Source of the DNA: an uncultured Burkholderiales bacterium
Lineage (GTDB): Bacteria > Pseudomonadota > Gammaproteobacteria > Burkholderiales > Burkholderiaceae
Assembly: GCA_903845315.1 (NCBI GenBank)
Contig: CAIMWY010000211.1
Location: 1 to 10,046 of the forward strand
Reading direction: 5' to 3'
DNA: 10,046 bases
Shown here: positions 1 through 7,702 of the stretch, piece by piece
How the letters are laid out: the number at the start of each line of letters is the position of its first letter
How positions within the stretch are numbered: position 1 is the stretch's first letter
The notes under the pieces: model-generated
The model's database searches: none
Told to the model about the DNA's origin: nothing
Seen by the model: the letters and a program-made list of their open reading frames with translations, nothing else
Translations under genes and position numbers: made by a program

Positions 1-154
<154 letters not shown>

Positions 155-173
155 TCTATCTGTTTGAGCTTTC

Positions 174-923
174 TCAAACCATGAACATGCCACCGTTGAC
201 ATGCAATTCTTGGCCCGTCACATAGGAGGCGTTGGCACCGGCCAAATAGGCCACGGCATGCGCCACATCCGACGGTTTTCCCAAGTGTCCCAAGGGAATT
301 TGGGACAGCAAGGCTTTTTGCTGCTCTTCGGGCAAGGCCGCGGTCATGTCAGTTTCGATGAAACCGGGGGCCACACAATTGACGGTGATGTTGCGGCTGC
401 CCAATTCTCGAGCCAATGCTCGGGTCATGCCAGCCACCCCCGCTTTGGCCGCAGCGTAATTGGCTTGCCCGGGATTGCCAGAAGCGCCGACCACGCTGGT
501 GATGTTGATGATGCGCCCATAGCGCTGCTTCATCATGGGCCGAATCACAGCACGCGACAGGCGAAACACGGCCTTGAGGTTGGTGTCGAGCACCGCGTCC
601 CAGTCGTCGTCTTTCAAACGCATGGCCAACATATCACGGGTAATACCAGCGTTGTTCACTAAAACATGCAAGCCCCCATGCTGCTGGGTGATGGCATCCA
701 CCAAGACTTCGATCGCAGCGCCATCGTTGACATTTAAGTGAGCACCTTTGCACCCAGGAAAGGCCGACAAGGCTTGGCTAATCTTGTTGGCACCCTCATC
801 GGTGGTGGCTGTGCCAATGACGCAAAACCCTTGCTGGGCCAACAGCTGCGCAATAGCTGCGCCAATGCCACGCGTTGCGCCCGTGACCAAGGCCACTTGT
901 GCTGTCGATTTTTTTTCACTCAT
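174..923 (-). CDS. fabG: 3-oxoacyl-[ACP] reductase FabG
   Basis: FabG is the NADPH-dependent reductase that turns 3-oxoacyl-ACP into 3-hydroxyacyl-ACP in each round of type II fatty acid elongation. The 249-residue protein is a classical short-chain dehydrogenase. The cofactor motif TGATRGIG is at 14-21 and NNAG at 90-93. The catalytic tetrad is Asn115, Ser143, Tyr156 and Lys160 (YAAAK). The PG motif after the active site reads VAPGFIETDM, and the family-typical C-terminus NGGMFMV is present. I chose the ATG at 923. An AAGGA lies 9 nt upstream of it, while an in-frame GTG at 929 would leave only 3 nt. The gene follows fabD by 24 bp and precedes acpP, so it is in the fab operon. Nothing is missing from the active site. 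Confidence 0.97.
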   Translation of the reverse strand: MSEKKSTAQVALVTGATRGIGAAIAQLLAQQGFCVIGTATTDEGANKISQALSAFPGCKGAHLNVNDGAAIEVLVDAITQQHGGLHVLVNNAGITRDMLAMRLKDDDWDAVLDTNLKAVFRLSRAVIRPMMKQRYGRIINITSVVGASGNPGQANYAAAKAGVAGMTRALARELGSRNITVNCVAPGFIETDMTAALPEEQQKALLSQIPLGHLGKPSDVAHAVAYLAGANASYVTGQELHVNGGMFMV

Positions 924-947
924 TGCCACTATTCCTTATCAGTACCG

Positions 948-1898
948 TCAGGCCAAAGCAGTTTTTACTTCAGACAAAGAGATCGGGTCAAGCAACGGCA
1001 TGCCCGTCAATTCGGCGTCTATGCGCTTGGTCATGCCAGCGAGCACCTTGCCCGGTCCGCACTCCACCAAGGTTGAAATACCCCGGGCTTTGATCGCCGC
1101 CACGCACTCGACCCAGCGAACCGGCCCAAACGCTTGCCGGTACAAAGCATTGCGAATCAAATCGGCATCTTTTTCAACACGCACATCGATGTTGTTGAGG
1201 ACCGGTATTTGGGGTGTACCTAAGACGGTGGCAGCCAGTTTTTCTCTCAGTCGCTCGGCGGCTGGCTTCATCAGGCTGGAGTGAAACGGAGCAGACACAG
1301 GCAAAGGTAAAGCCCGCTTGGCGCCATTGGCCTTGAGCACTTTACACGCTTTCTCTACGGCAGCTTTGCTGCCCGCAATCACAGTCTGACCAGGGTCGTT
1401 GAAGTTCACAGCCTCGACCACCTCAGCCGACTCAGCCACAAAAGTAGCTTGCACTTGAGCGCAACCCGCAATCACTTGCGCTGCAGTCAGGCCCAAAATG
1501 GCAGCCATCGCCCCTGTTCCCACAGGAACGGCATCTTGCATGGCCTGGGCTCTAAAGCGCACCAAGGGCGCAGCTTGTGCCAGGGTCAACACACCCGAAG
1601 CCACCAAGGCCGAGTACTCACCCAAAGAGTGGCCCGCCACAACAGAGGGCAATGCGCCACCTTCGGCCAACCACACCCGGTATGCCGCCACGGCAGCCAC
1701 CAACATCACGGGTTGTGTGTTGGTGGTCAGTGCCAAGGCCTCTTTAGGTCCTTCATGTATCAACTTGGCGATGTCTTCGCCCATGGCGTCCGAGGCTTCT
1801 GCCAAGGTGTGTGACACCACCGGGTGATCCCCCCAAACATCCAACATGCCCACGGATTGGGAGCCTTGGCCTGGAAAAACAATTGCAAATGGTTTCAT
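948..1898 (-). CDS. fabD: Malonyl-CoA:ACP transacylase FabD
   Basis: FabD moves malonate from malonyl-CoA to ACP, providing the extender unit for FabH and the later condensing enzymes. The 316-residue protein has the family length (about 310). It opens with FPGQGSQ (8-14). The nucleophile elbow GHSLGE puts Ser91 as the acyl-accepting serine. Arg116 should bind the malonyl carboxylate, and His206 in APFHSS is the catalytic base. RQAFGPVRW (254-262) matches the conserved region with the backbone-stabilising Gln255. The open frame extends upstream over the end of fabH, but homology begins at MKPFAIVFPGQG, so the ATG at 1898 is the start. No good Shine-Dalgarno stands close before it: the nearest AAAGGGTG is about 25 nt away. 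Translation may therefore depend partly on coupling with fabH, whose stop is 41 bp upstream. Confidence 0.96.
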   Translation of the reverse strand: MKPFAIVFPGQGSQSVGMLDVWGDHPVVSHTLAEASDAMGEDIAKLIHEGPKEALALTTNTQPVMLVAAVAAYRVWLAEGGALPSVVAGHSLGEYSALVASGVLTLAQAAPLVRFRAQAMQDAVPVGTGAMAAILGLTAAQVIAGCAQVQATFVAESAEVVEAVNFNDPGQTVIAGSKAAVEKACKVLKANGAKRALPLPVSAPFHSSLMKPAAERLREKLAATVLGTPQIPVLNNIDVRVEKDADLIRNALYRQAFGPVRWVECVAAIKARGISTLVECGPGKVLAGMTKRIDAELTGMPLLDPISLSEVKTALA

Positions 1899-1939
1899 AA
1901 CGTATACGGTTGCTAAGGCCCACCCTTTCGGACGGGAAG

Positions 1940-2941
1940 TTAGAGCTTGAGCAGCACAGCACCCCAAGTAAAACCTCCACCCACGCCTTCGAGCATGAGT
2001 GTTTGCCCCGGCTTGACTTGACCGCTTCGAACAGCCTCGTCGAGTGCCAAAGGAATCGAGGCCGCCGAGGTGTTGCCGTGGTTGTGCACCGTCAGCACCA
2101 CCTTGTCCATCGACAGCTTGAGCTTTTTGGCTGTGCTTTGGATGATGCGAATATTGGCCTGATGGGGAATCAGCCAATCGATGTCGCTGTCTTGCAAGTT
2201 CGCCTTGGCAAGCGCCGCGCGCGCGGCACCCTCCAGCAAACCCACGGCCAACTTGAAAACGGCTTGACCGTCCATCTTGAGCACGGGGTCACCCAAGATT
2301 TCGCCGCCACGGACATGACCTGGCACACATAAGATACCGACATGCTTGCCGTCTGCGTGGATGTCGGTTGCCAAAATACCGGGTTGCTCAGAAGCTTCCA
2401 ACACCACCGCACCCGCACCATCGCCAAACAATACGCAAGTGGTTCGGTCTTTGAAATCAAGAATGCGCGAGAAAACTTCCGCACCCACGACCAAAGCACG
2501 ACGGGCGGAGCCAGCACGGATCATGGCGTCGGCAATGGTCAATGCGTAAATAAACCCACTGCACACGGCCTGCACATCAAATGCGGGGGCTCCCGCGATG
2601 CCAGCCGCCGCCTCGTCAATCTGCGCCAATTTGTGCTGCAAGATGCATGCGGTTGAGGGAAACACCATGTCCGGCGTGGAGGTGGCCACAATGATCAAGT
2701 CGATGTCCTGTGGACGACGGCCAGCGGCGGCCAAGGCATTTTTTGCGGCCTCAAAGGCCAAGTCGCTGCTACCTATATCAGGGGCCGCAAAGTGGCGCGC
2801 ATGAATTCCAGTGCGTTCCACGATCCATTCGTCTGAGGACTCAACGCCTTGTGAAGCCAATTCCGCGACCAAATCCGCGTTGGTCAACCGACGGGGGGGG
2901 AGAAAACTTCCTGTGCCGGCAATTCGGGAAAAAAGGGTCAT
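1940..2941 (-). CDS. fabH: 3-oxoacyl-[ACP] synthase III FabH
   Basis: FabH starts fatty acid chains by condensing acetyl-CoA with malonyl-ACP. The 333-residue thiolase-fold protein shows the Cys-His-Asn triad of the KASIII family: Cys127 in AVCSGF, His260 in IPHQAN and Asn290 in HNHGNTSA. The C-terminal glycine-rich GGGFTWGA (321-328) is intact. It is slightly longer than E. coli FabH (317) because of an Ala/Gly-rich insertion around residues 108-120, before the active-site cysteine. The ATG at 2941 is preferred; a TTG one codon upstream (2944) is the only close alternative. It starts 12 bp after the plsX stop with no strong ribosome binding site, which fits coupling to plsX. Order plsX-fabH-fabD-fabG is the standard proteobacterial one. 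Confidence 0.97.
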   Translation of the reverse strand: MTLFSRIAGTGSFLPPRRLTNADLVAELASQGVESSDEWIVERTGIHARHFAAPDIGSSDLAFEAAKNALAAAGRRPQDIDLIIVATSTPDMVFPSTACILQHKLAQIDEAAAGIAGAPAFDVQAVCSGFIYALTIADAMIRAGSARRALVVGAEVFSRILDFKDRTTCVLFGDGAGAVVLEASEQPGILATDIHADGKHVGILCVPGHVRGGEILGDPVLKMDGQAVFKLAVGLLEGAARAALAKANLQDSDIDWLIPHQANIRIIQSTAKKLKLSMDKVVLTVHNHGNTSAASIPLALDEAVRSGQVKPGQTLMLEGVGGGFTWGAVLLKL

Positions 2942-2953
2942 CAATCTGGAGGC

Positions 2954-3988
2954 TCAGACTGTGGCTGGTGCCGATTGCGCCAGAGCCAGCAAGGGAGCGG
3001 CATGGGCAATGCGCGAGCGCACACGTTCGAGCAAGTTATGGTGAGCCGCATCATACGCCCGGTTCAATGCGGTCTCAAAAGCCACCTCGTCGGCAGAGCC
3101 GTGACTCTTGAAGACGATGCCATTGAGCCCCAGCAGCGCCGCGCCGTTGTAGCGCCGATGGTCCACCTTGTCTTTAAAGTCAGATAAGACGGGATAAGCA
3201 AAAATAGCAGCTATTTTCGTGAAAATGTTGCGTGTAAAAGAATTTTTAAGGGTTTCACTGATCTTGTGCGCCAAGCCTTCGCTGGCTTTTAGCGCCACAT
3301 TGCCGACAAACCCATCGCACACGATCAAATCGACTGTGCCTTGGTAAATATCGTGCCCTTCCACATTTCCAAAAAAATTCAGATCGCCGGAGTTGGCAGC
3401 AGTTCGCAACAATTCGGCTGTTCTTTTGATGATTTCATTGCCTTTTATCGCCTCTTCGCCGATATTCAAAAGCCCAACAGAGGGGCTCTCGATGTCATCA
3501 AGCACCGAGACCAAGGCCGAGCCCATCACCGCGAACTGAAGCAAGTGATCGGGCGTGCAATCGACATTGGCACCCAAATCGAGCATGGTAGTGCCGCCGC
3601 CCTTGAAGTTGGGCATGCGTCCGGCAATCGCAGGGCGATCAATGCCGCCAATCGTTTTAAGCACATAACGCGCAATCGCCATCAAAGCACCGGTGTTTCC
3701 GGCGGAAACAACCGCTTGGGCATCACCCGATTTGATTTGCTCAATGGCCACTCGCATGGAAGAGTCTTTTTTGCGCCGCATGGCGACTTCAACTGGATCA
3801 TCCATGGTGACCACTTCTGTGGCAGACACAACCCGGGCACGCGGATGCGCAAACCCCGACAAGACCTGGGGTTGGCCGACCAGCAGCAATTGAGCATCTG
3901 GGTGCGTCTCTAAAAATTGACGGCAGGCCGCAAGCGTCACACGCGGGCCGTGGTCGCCACCCATGCAGTCAACAGACACAGTGATCAT
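2954..3988 (-). CDS. plsX: Phosphate acyltransferase PlsX
   Basis: PlsX makes acyl-phosphate from acyl-ACP and inorganic phosphate, the acyl donor that PlsY uses to begin phospholipid synthesis. It links fatty acid synthesis to the membrane and is a soluble or peripheral protein. The 344-residue sequence has the family signature blocks in order: [11 protein letters not shown] (5-15), SAGNTGAL (95-102), LDLGAN (136-141), GLLNIGEE (172-179), [11 protein letters not shown] (224-234) and the C-terminal [10 protein letters not shown] (281-290). Length is normal. The ATG at 3988 is the only sensible start; upstream it has only a weak GAGACC. The gene lies between rpmF and fabH. A terminator-like hairpin ends about 14 nt before this start, so transcripts from the rpmF promoter must read through it unless an internal promoter exists. 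Confidence 0.97.
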   Translation of the reverse strand: MITVSVDCMGGDHGPRVTLAACRQFLETHPDAQLLLVGQPQVLSGFAHPRARVVSATEVVTMDDPVEVAMRRKKDSSMRVAIEQIKSGDAQAVVSAGNTGALMAIARYVLKTIGGIDRPAIAGRMPNFKGGGTTMLDLGANVDCTPDHLLQFAVMGSALVSVLDDIESPSVGLLNIGEEAIKGNEIIKRTAELLRTAANSGDLNFFGNVEGHDIYQGTVDLIVCDGFVGNVALKASEGLAHKISETLKNSFTRNIFTKIAAIFAYPVLSDFKDKVDHRRYNGAALLGLNGIVFKSHGSADEVAFETALNRAYDAAHHNLLERVRSRIAHAAPLLALAQSAPATV

Positions 3989-4001
3989 GCGGGGTCTCGT
4001 G

Positions 4002-4040
4002 AAAAAAACAAAAGCCCGGGGCGCTTAAAGAGCCACGGGC
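4002..4040 (-). terminator. Intrinsic terminator or attenuator between rpmF and plsX
   Basis: On the minus strand, 19 bp after the rpmF stop, the transcript can form an imperfect stem. Outer arms are GCCCG (4040-4036) and CGGGC (4018-4014); after one mismatch there are three more pairs (GGC with GCC). The run TTTTGTTTTTTT follows at once (4013-4002). Stem plus T-run is the layout of a Rho-independent terminator. Since plsX begins only 14 nt later on the same strand, it more likely lowers than abolishes read-through. Confidence 0.65.
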
Positions 4041-4059
4041 CAATGCATGCCGGAATCAA

Positions 4060-4242
4060 TCAGGCTTCTGACTTGCTTTTGAGCACTTTGCGTCCACGGT
4101 AAAAACCTGTGGGGCTGATGTGGTGACGCAAGTGAGTTTCGCCAGTGGTTGGCTCAACTGCGGTGCCTGGCACGTTCAGGGCATTGTGCGAACGGTGCAT
4201 GCCGCGCTTCGAAGGAGATTTTTTGTTTTGCTGGACAGCCAT
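4060..4242 (-). CDS. rpmF: 50S ribosomal protein L32 (bL32)
   Basis: L32 is a small basic protein of the large ribosomal subunit. The 60-residue product starts [19 protein letters not shown] and contains [17 protein letters not shown] near its end, which is the proteobacterial bL32 pattern. It has no cysteines, so it is the zinc-free form. The ATG at 4242 has a strong AGGAG with 6 nt spacing, the best ribosome binding site in the left block, as expected for a ribosomal protein. It follows yceD by 100 bp and precedes plsX, the conserved yceD-rpmF-plsX order. Length and sequence leave little doubt. Confidence 0.98.
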   Translation of the reverse strand: MAVQQNKKSPSKRGMHRSHNALNVPGTAVEPTTGETHLRHHISPTGFYRGRKVLKSKSEA

Positions 4243-4266
4243 GGTTGGCTCCTGGACGTAAAAATG

Positions 4267-4293
4267 GGTTGATCATGTGGCCACAAACCAACC
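4267..4293. promoter_or_regulatory. Dyad-symmetric element upstream of rpmF
   Basis: In the yceD-rpmF gap there is a perfect 10-bp palindrome, TGTGGCCACA (4276-4285). It is nested inside an outer inverted repeat, GGTTG (4267-4271) and CAACC (4289-4293), which is off-centre by one base. It lies 24 bp upstream of the rpmF start and downstream of a possible -10 box, so it could be an operator or a leader hairpin. The role is inferred from position and symmetry only. Confidence 0.3.
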
Positions 4294-4319
4294 TAGGCCA
4301 GCGTGACACGAAGCCTGTG

Positions 4320-4325
4320 ATTATA
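4320..4325 (-). promoter_or_regulatory. Candidate -10 box for rpmF
   Basis: The minus strand reads a perfect TATAAT here, in the gap just after the yceD stop and about 78 bp before the rpmF ATG. The region 16-18 bp upstream has no recognisable TTGACA, and no TGn extension precedes it. It is a plausible but unproven internal promoter that would give rpmF and the fab genes expression independent of yceD. Confidence 0.35.
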
Positions 4326-4342
4326 GACCAAGTCGAGGATTT

Positions 4343-4882
4343 TCAGACTTTTCGAGTTCGCAATGCGGCCAAGACCGCAAATGGGTGAGGTTTATCGTCC
4401 CAGCCGCCCTCCTGCGCATCCACAGAAGTTGGTGCATGCTCACTTTGGCAAGCCTCGTGCATGGGCACGATCGGCATGGCCATGAGCAACTCATCCTCGA
4501 CCAATTCCAAGACATCCAAGTCATGGTTGAGCACCAGCAAATCCTCGACCGACTCGTCATCCTCGGCCAAGGCCGTTGCTTCGTCAGCGACGAAACGGAA
4601 GTCTTGGTTTACTTGCAGACTCAAATCCACCACACCCAAGCAGCGCTGACAAGTCAAAGGCACGACGCACGACGCTGCCAAATGCAACCAAGCCGACTGC
4701 CCGCCCGAAGCCGATGGTTGCATCGATCCCTGAGCCGACCAGGCAACCTCCCCCATCACCTCCCCCACGCAGTCTTGCGACAAGCGCCGGAACTGGCCGA
4801 GAGGGGTCTGCTGGGTCAAATGCGTCTGTGCTATCGCAAAAGCATTGACATCGATGCGCGGCGTGGGGAAATGCTGGTCCAT
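4343..4882 (-). CDS. yceD: YceD family protein (DUF177), rRNA accumulation factor
   Basis: YceD/DUF177 proteins are linked to accumulation of 23S rRNA and nearly always precede rpmF, as here. From the ATG at 4882 the product has 179 residues. Seen in it are the paired cysteines TCQRCL (Cys78 and Cys81), an acidic middle, the conserved block ELVEDELLMAMPIVPMH, and the C-terminal KPHPFAVLAAL, all family hallmarks. The start is uncertain. A TTG at 4906 adds 8 residues and has a good GAGGTG 8 nt upstream, while the ATG has no visible ribosome binding site. I kept the ATG because it places the conserved N-terminal segment (PRIDVNAFA) at the same distance from the start as in the E. coli protein. 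The gene diverges from maf with 27 bp, or 3 bp with the TTG, between start codons. Confidence 0.9.
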   Translation of the reverse strand: MDQHFPTPRIDVNAFAIAQTHLTQQTPLGQFRRLSQDCVGEVMGEVAWSAQGSMQPSASGGQSAWLHLAASCVVPLTCQRCLGVVDLSLQVNQDFRFVADEATALAEDDESVEDLLVLNHDLDVLELVEDELLMAMPIVPMHEACQSEHAPTSVDAQEGGWDDKPHPFAVLAALRTRKV

Positions 4883-4909
4883 AGGAGGCAGTGTAAGAGA
4901 ATCCAATCT

Positions 4910-5500
4910 ATGCCCACCTCTTCTCGCCCACTGATCCTAGGTTCCACTTCGCGCTATCGCCACGAACTGCTGAGTCGCTTGCAGCTGCCGTTTGACGTAG
5001 TTGCACCTCACGTCGATGAAACGCCACGCCCCCATGAGACGCCGCGCGCTTTGGCTTGTCGCTTGGCCTTGGCCAAAGCACAGGCAGTGGCGAGCTTGCA
5101 CCCCCAAGCCATCGTGATCGGCTCTGACCAAGTCGCCGATCTCGCAGGCGAACCACTCGGCAAGCCCGGAACCCACGCACGTGCGGTCGAACAATTGCAA
5201 CGCATGCGAGGGCAAACCGTGATTTTTCAAACCGCCGTCGCCGTGGTGTGCCTGTCCACAGGCTTCGAACAGTGTGAGCTGGCATCGGTTGAGGTGAAAT
5301 TTCGAGACTTGAGCGATGCAGAAATAGAGTCCTATTTATTGGCTGAACAACCGTATGACTGCGCTGGCAGCGCCAAAAGCGAAGGGCTCGGCATCAGCTT
5401 GCTTGAGGCCATTCACAACGACGATCCAACAGCCTTGGTTGGATTGCCACTGATTCGCACTTGTCGCATGCTCCGCTCGGCAGGTGTGCAACGGCTATGA
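4910..5500 (+). CDS. maf: Maf-like nucleotide pyrophosphatase, YceF type (7-methyl-GTP)
   Basis: Maf proteins hydrolyse non-canonical nucleoside triphosphates to monophosphate and pyrophosphate. The YceF subgroup prefers 7-methyl-GTP and is thought to clean the nucleotide pool. The 196-residue protein has the N-terminal LILGSTSRYRHELL (8-21), the VDETPR segment (35-40), the catalytic GSDQVA (Asp73), and CAGSAKSEGLGI (151-162) followed by TALVGLPL. GSDQV and AKSEGLGI match YceF rather than the dTTP/UTP-type YhdE. The open frame extends further upstream over yceD, but homology begins at the ATG at 4910. Its ribosome binding site is weak: a GGAGG lies 21 nt away and AAGAGA about 10 nt away. The stop overlaps the next gene by ATGA. 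Divergence from yceD with overlapping control regions resembles the yceF-yceD-rpmF neighbourhood of E. coli. Confidence 0.93.
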   Translation: MPTSSRPLILGSTSRYRHELLSRLQLPFDVVAPHVDETPRPHETPRALACRLALAKAQAVASLHPQAIVIGSDQVADLAGEPLGKPGTHARAVEQLQRMRGQTVIFQTAVAVVCLSTGFEQCELASVEVKFRDLSDAEIESYLLAEQPYDCAGSAKSEGLGISLLEAIHNDDPTALVGLPLIRTCRMLRSAGVQRL

Positions 5501-6264
5501 GTGCCCATGCAACACAGGGCACCTTGTATTTGGTGCCCACCCCACTCGATTTTGGTTGCGACACCGAAACCCCCATCGCCGATGTGCTGCCGCAAGAAAC
5601 CTTGCGGGTGTCAAGCCAGGTGGGCCACTGGATCACAGAAAACGCCAAAAGCACCCGCGCCTTTTTGAAACGCGTTGACCCTTCGCACCCATTGGCTCTG
5701 CCCATTCAACAACTCACCATCACCGAGTTGCCCCGTGAGGTCCACAAAAAGGGCGATCACTCCGGGCAATTCGATGCCAAGCCGATGTTGAAGGCCGCGT
5801 TGGCGGGTCATGACATGGCGCTGGTCAGCGAAGCGGGCATGCCCGCCGTGGCAGACCCCGGTTCGTCGGTGGTGCGCGCGGCCCATGATTTGGGCTTACG
5901 GGTCGTGCCCTTGGTAGGCCCTGTGTCCCTGCTGTTGGCACTGGCAGCCAGTGGTTTGAACGGGCAAAACTTTGCCTTTGTGGGTTATCTGCCACAAGAC
6001 GCCACGGCGCGCACCCAACGCCTGCGGGAGCTTGAAACGCTGGCACTCAAAACAGGCCAAACCCAACTTTTCATTGAGACCCCCTACCGCAACCAAGCCC
6101 TGTGGGACGCCTTGCTTCGGGGTCTGCAAAGCAGCACGCGCTTGGCACGCGCCAGCGGCTTGACGCTGGCCAGCATGGATGTGAGTTGTCACAGCGTGCA
6201 AGCTTGGCGCAATCAGCCTGCAGGCGTCTCGGGTCAACCCACCGTGTTTGCCATAGGCAAATGA
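5497..6264 (+). CDS. Tetrapyrrole-methylase-family SAM methyltransferase, RsmI-like
   Basis: This 255-residue protein has the fold signatures of the tetrapyrrole (corrin/porphyrin) methylase family and looks closest to RsmI, the 16S rRNA C1402 2'-O-methyltransferase. Visible are GTLYLVPTPLD (8-18) and the central LVSEAGMPAVADPG (109-122) with VVPLVGP (136-142) and ALAASGL, the SAM-binding and substrate-pocket region, then FVGYLP (161-166) and IETPYRN (193-199). It departs from canonical RsmI: after the first strand the usual GNLxD is replaced by an unrelated stretch, and the AEDTR motif is absent, with TENAKSTR at about that place. It also lacks an obvious C-terminal extension. The substrate is thus uncertain; RNA is likely by family. 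Its ATG overlaps the maf stop (ATGA), so the two are translationally coupled. A hairpin follows the stop directly. Confidence 0.85.
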   Translation: MSAHATQGTLYLVPTPLDFGCDTETPIADVLPQETLRVSSQVGHWITENAKSTRAFLKRVDPSHPLALPIQQLTITELPREVHKKGDHSGQFDAKPMLKAALAGHDMALVSEAGMPAVADPGSSVVRAAHDLGLRVVPLVGPVSLLLALAASGLNGQNFAFVGYLPQDATARTQRLRELETLALKTGQTQLFIETPYRNQALWDALLRGLQSSTRLARASGLTLASMDVSCHSVQAWRNQPAGVSGQPTVFAIGK

Positions 6265-6265
6265 C

Positions 6266-6287
6266 AAAGGCTCCCGCAGGAGCCTTT
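6266..6287. terminator. Bidirectional hairpin terminator between convergent genes
   Basis: A perfect 9-bp stem, AAAGGCTCC (6266-6274) and GGAGCCTTT (6279-6287), encloses the tetraloop CGCA, one base after the methyltransferase stop. sppA ends 20 bp further on in the opposite direction. The A and T ends of the stem give each strand a short T-run (TTT). It is therefore a compact shared terminator, though the T-tract is short for strong intrinsic termination. Confidence 0.75.
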
Positions 6288-6306
6288 ACCTTGGACTCAG
6301 CGCCTG

Positions 6307-7284
6307 TCAGCGCAAAGGCTGCACCCGTTGCAGCGCATGCACAGCGCCTTCGCCGATCGCCGCACCAAAGCGCTTGGCCAAGCGCTCGGCCACGTTGTCG
6401 TGGCGGGTGTAATCGATGATGTCTTCGGCTTTGACAATCTCACGCGCCACAAAATCCAAGTTCCCCAAGCCGTCCGCCAGGCCTAAGTCAATGGCTTGTT
6501 GGCCACTCCAAAACAAACCACTGAACAACTCTGGCGTTTCTTTCAAGCGCTTGCCACGCCCCTCGCGCACCACCTGAATGAACTGTTGGTGAATTTGATC
6601 CAACAGCGTTTGTGCATGCGCGCGCTGAGGCTTGGTTTGAGGACTGAAGGGGTCGAGAAAGCCTTTGTTCTCACCTGCCGTCATCAAGCGGCGCTCAACC
6701 CCCAACTTGTCCATCAAACCGGTGAAGCCAAAGCCATCCATCAACACGCCGATGCTGCCCACGATGCTGGCCTTGTCGACATAAATTTCGTCGGCTGCCA
6801 CGGCAATGTAATACGCCGCTGATGCGCACGACTCCTCCACCACGGCATACACAGGTTTGTTGTGCTTTTTTTTCAAGCGATGGATTTCATCGTTGATGAT
6901 GCCCGCTTGCACTGGGCTGCCGCCCGGTGAGTTGATCAACAAGACCACAGCCCGCGAGCCTTCGTCTTCAAAGGCCGTGCGCAGCGCTGACACGATCCAC
7001 TCGGCGCTGGTACCAGCCCCATCGGCAATTTCGCCCTTAATTTCCACCACCGCCGTGTGGGGCTGGCTGGGGCTTGTGCCGCCCATGCCACCTTTGTGCA
7101 AGCCGGCCCACATCAAGGCCACGGCCAAGATCAGCCACGCAAACCGAAAAAAGATGCGCCAACGACGTGCAGCACGTTGCTCGGCCAAGGTGGCAAAGGC
7201 CAAACGCTCCAGCGCTTCGCGCTCCCAAGTTGCCTTGGGCTGCGAGGGTCCAGGTGTGTGTTCAGTGAAATAGGGCTCAGACAT
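6307..7284 (-). CDS. sppA: S49 family signal peptide peptidase-like protease
   Basis: S49 peptidases of the SppA type cut leftover signal peptides and other membrane-proximal peptides on the periplasmic side of the inner membrane. The 325-residue protein has a charged N-terminal cytoplasmic part, one membrane anchor at about 44-62 (after RRWR, so N-in), and a single S49 domain. VLLINSPGG (114-122) is the oxyanion/substrate region. The catalytic serine is probably Ser155 in ESCASAAYY and the general-base lysine Lys207 in ENKGFLDPF. With one catalytic domain it is the short SppA form, about half the size of the E. coli tandem-domain SppA. The ATG at 7284 has a weak AAAGAAG. The gene is last in the rluC-gph-Rieske-sppA run, 31 bp after the Rieske gene. 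Confidence 0.92.
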   Translation of the reverse strand: MSEPYFTEHTPGPSQPKATWEREALERLAFATLAEQRAARRWRIFFRFAWLILAVALMWAGLHKGGMGGTSPSQPHTAVVEIKGEIADGAGTSAEWIVSALRTAFEDEGSRAVVLLINSPGGSPVQAGIINDEIHRLKKKHNKPVYAVVEESCASAAYYIAVAADEIYVDKASIVGSIGVLMDGFGFTGLMDKLGVERRLMTAGENKGFLDPFSPQTKPQRAHAQTLLDQIHQQFIQVVREGRGKRLKETPELFSGLFWSGQQAIDLGLADGLGNLDFVAREIVKAEDIIDYTRHDNVAERLAKRFGAAIGEGAVHALQRVQPLR

Positions 7285-7315
7285 GAAGGCTTCTTTGCGA
7301 AAAATAAATCAGTAC

Positions 7316-7702
7316 TCAGAACAAAAATTCAAAAGGTTTGAGGTTGTAAGCAGTATGCCAGTGCACCACCCCATCTGTTTCTGTGAGGTCAATTTTCACC
7401 AACCCACCGCGGCATGGCCCACCCGCGCAAGCGCCGGTATCTGGCGCGTAAGCCGCACCGTGCGTGGCACACAACAACCACGCACCGGTGTCATCAAACA
7501 AACGGTTGGGCTGAAAGTCCATCTCCATCGCCACGTGGCTGCATCGGTTCAGGTAAGCATGGGCCCGCCCTTGGAAGCGCACCGCAAACGCACGGCAGGT
7601 TTGGCCGGCATACACCACATCAAACGGCACGGCCAGACCGCCTTCCACCAACTCTGCGCTTTGGCAAAGCGGCAGTTGCATGGGACTGTGTGCTTCAGGC
7701 AT
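7316..7702 (-). CDS. Small Rieske [2Fe-2S] ferredoxin-like protein
   Basis: The 128-residue protein consists of a single Rieske domain. The two cluster-binding boxes are NRCSHVAME (Cys54, His56) and LLCATHGAAY (Cys78, His81), spaced 21 residues apart, followed by the usual cysteine-containing loop TGACAGGPCRGG (89-100). No signal peptide, membrane segment or oxygenase catalytic domain is present, so it is a free-standing cytoplasmic electron carrier or a redox subunit. The partner is unknown. Its ATG at 7702 overlaps the end of the HAD gene by 8 bp; another ATG at 7681 would remove 7 residues and the overlap. Neither has a strong ribosome binding site, which favours coupling. The genes around it (rluC, HAD phosphatase, S49 protease) give no clear hint of an oxidation pathway. 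Confidence 0.88.
   Translation of the reverse strand: MPEAHSPMQLPLCQSAELVEGGLAVPFDVVYAGQTCRAFAVRFQGRAHAYLNRCSHVAMEMDFQPNRLFDDTGAWLLCATHGAAYAPDTGACAGGPCRGGLVKIDLTETDGVVHWHTAYNLKPFEFLF

Noticed and set aside
201..662. Long plus-strand open frames opposite fabG, fabD, fabH, plsX and rluC
   Set aside because: These are antisense shadows of well-identified genes, common at this GC content. None has family motifs.
1899..2177. 93-residue N-terminal extension of FabD reaching back over fabH
   Set aside because: The extension is the antisense-free shadow of another frame of fabH. Family homology starts at MKPFAIVFPGQG.
3989..4059. Possible extra small gene between rpmF and plsX
   Set aside because: The 71-bp gap is filled by the hairpin and T-run. 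No start codon with a ribosome binding site is present.
4845..4850. Perfect TTGACA on the plus strand upstream of maf
   Set aside because: No acceptable -10 box lies 16-19 bp downstream, so it was not called as a promoter.
4385..4909. 175-residue N-terminal extension of Maf
   Set aside because: It is the complement of yceD. Maf homology starts within a few residues of the ATG at 4910.
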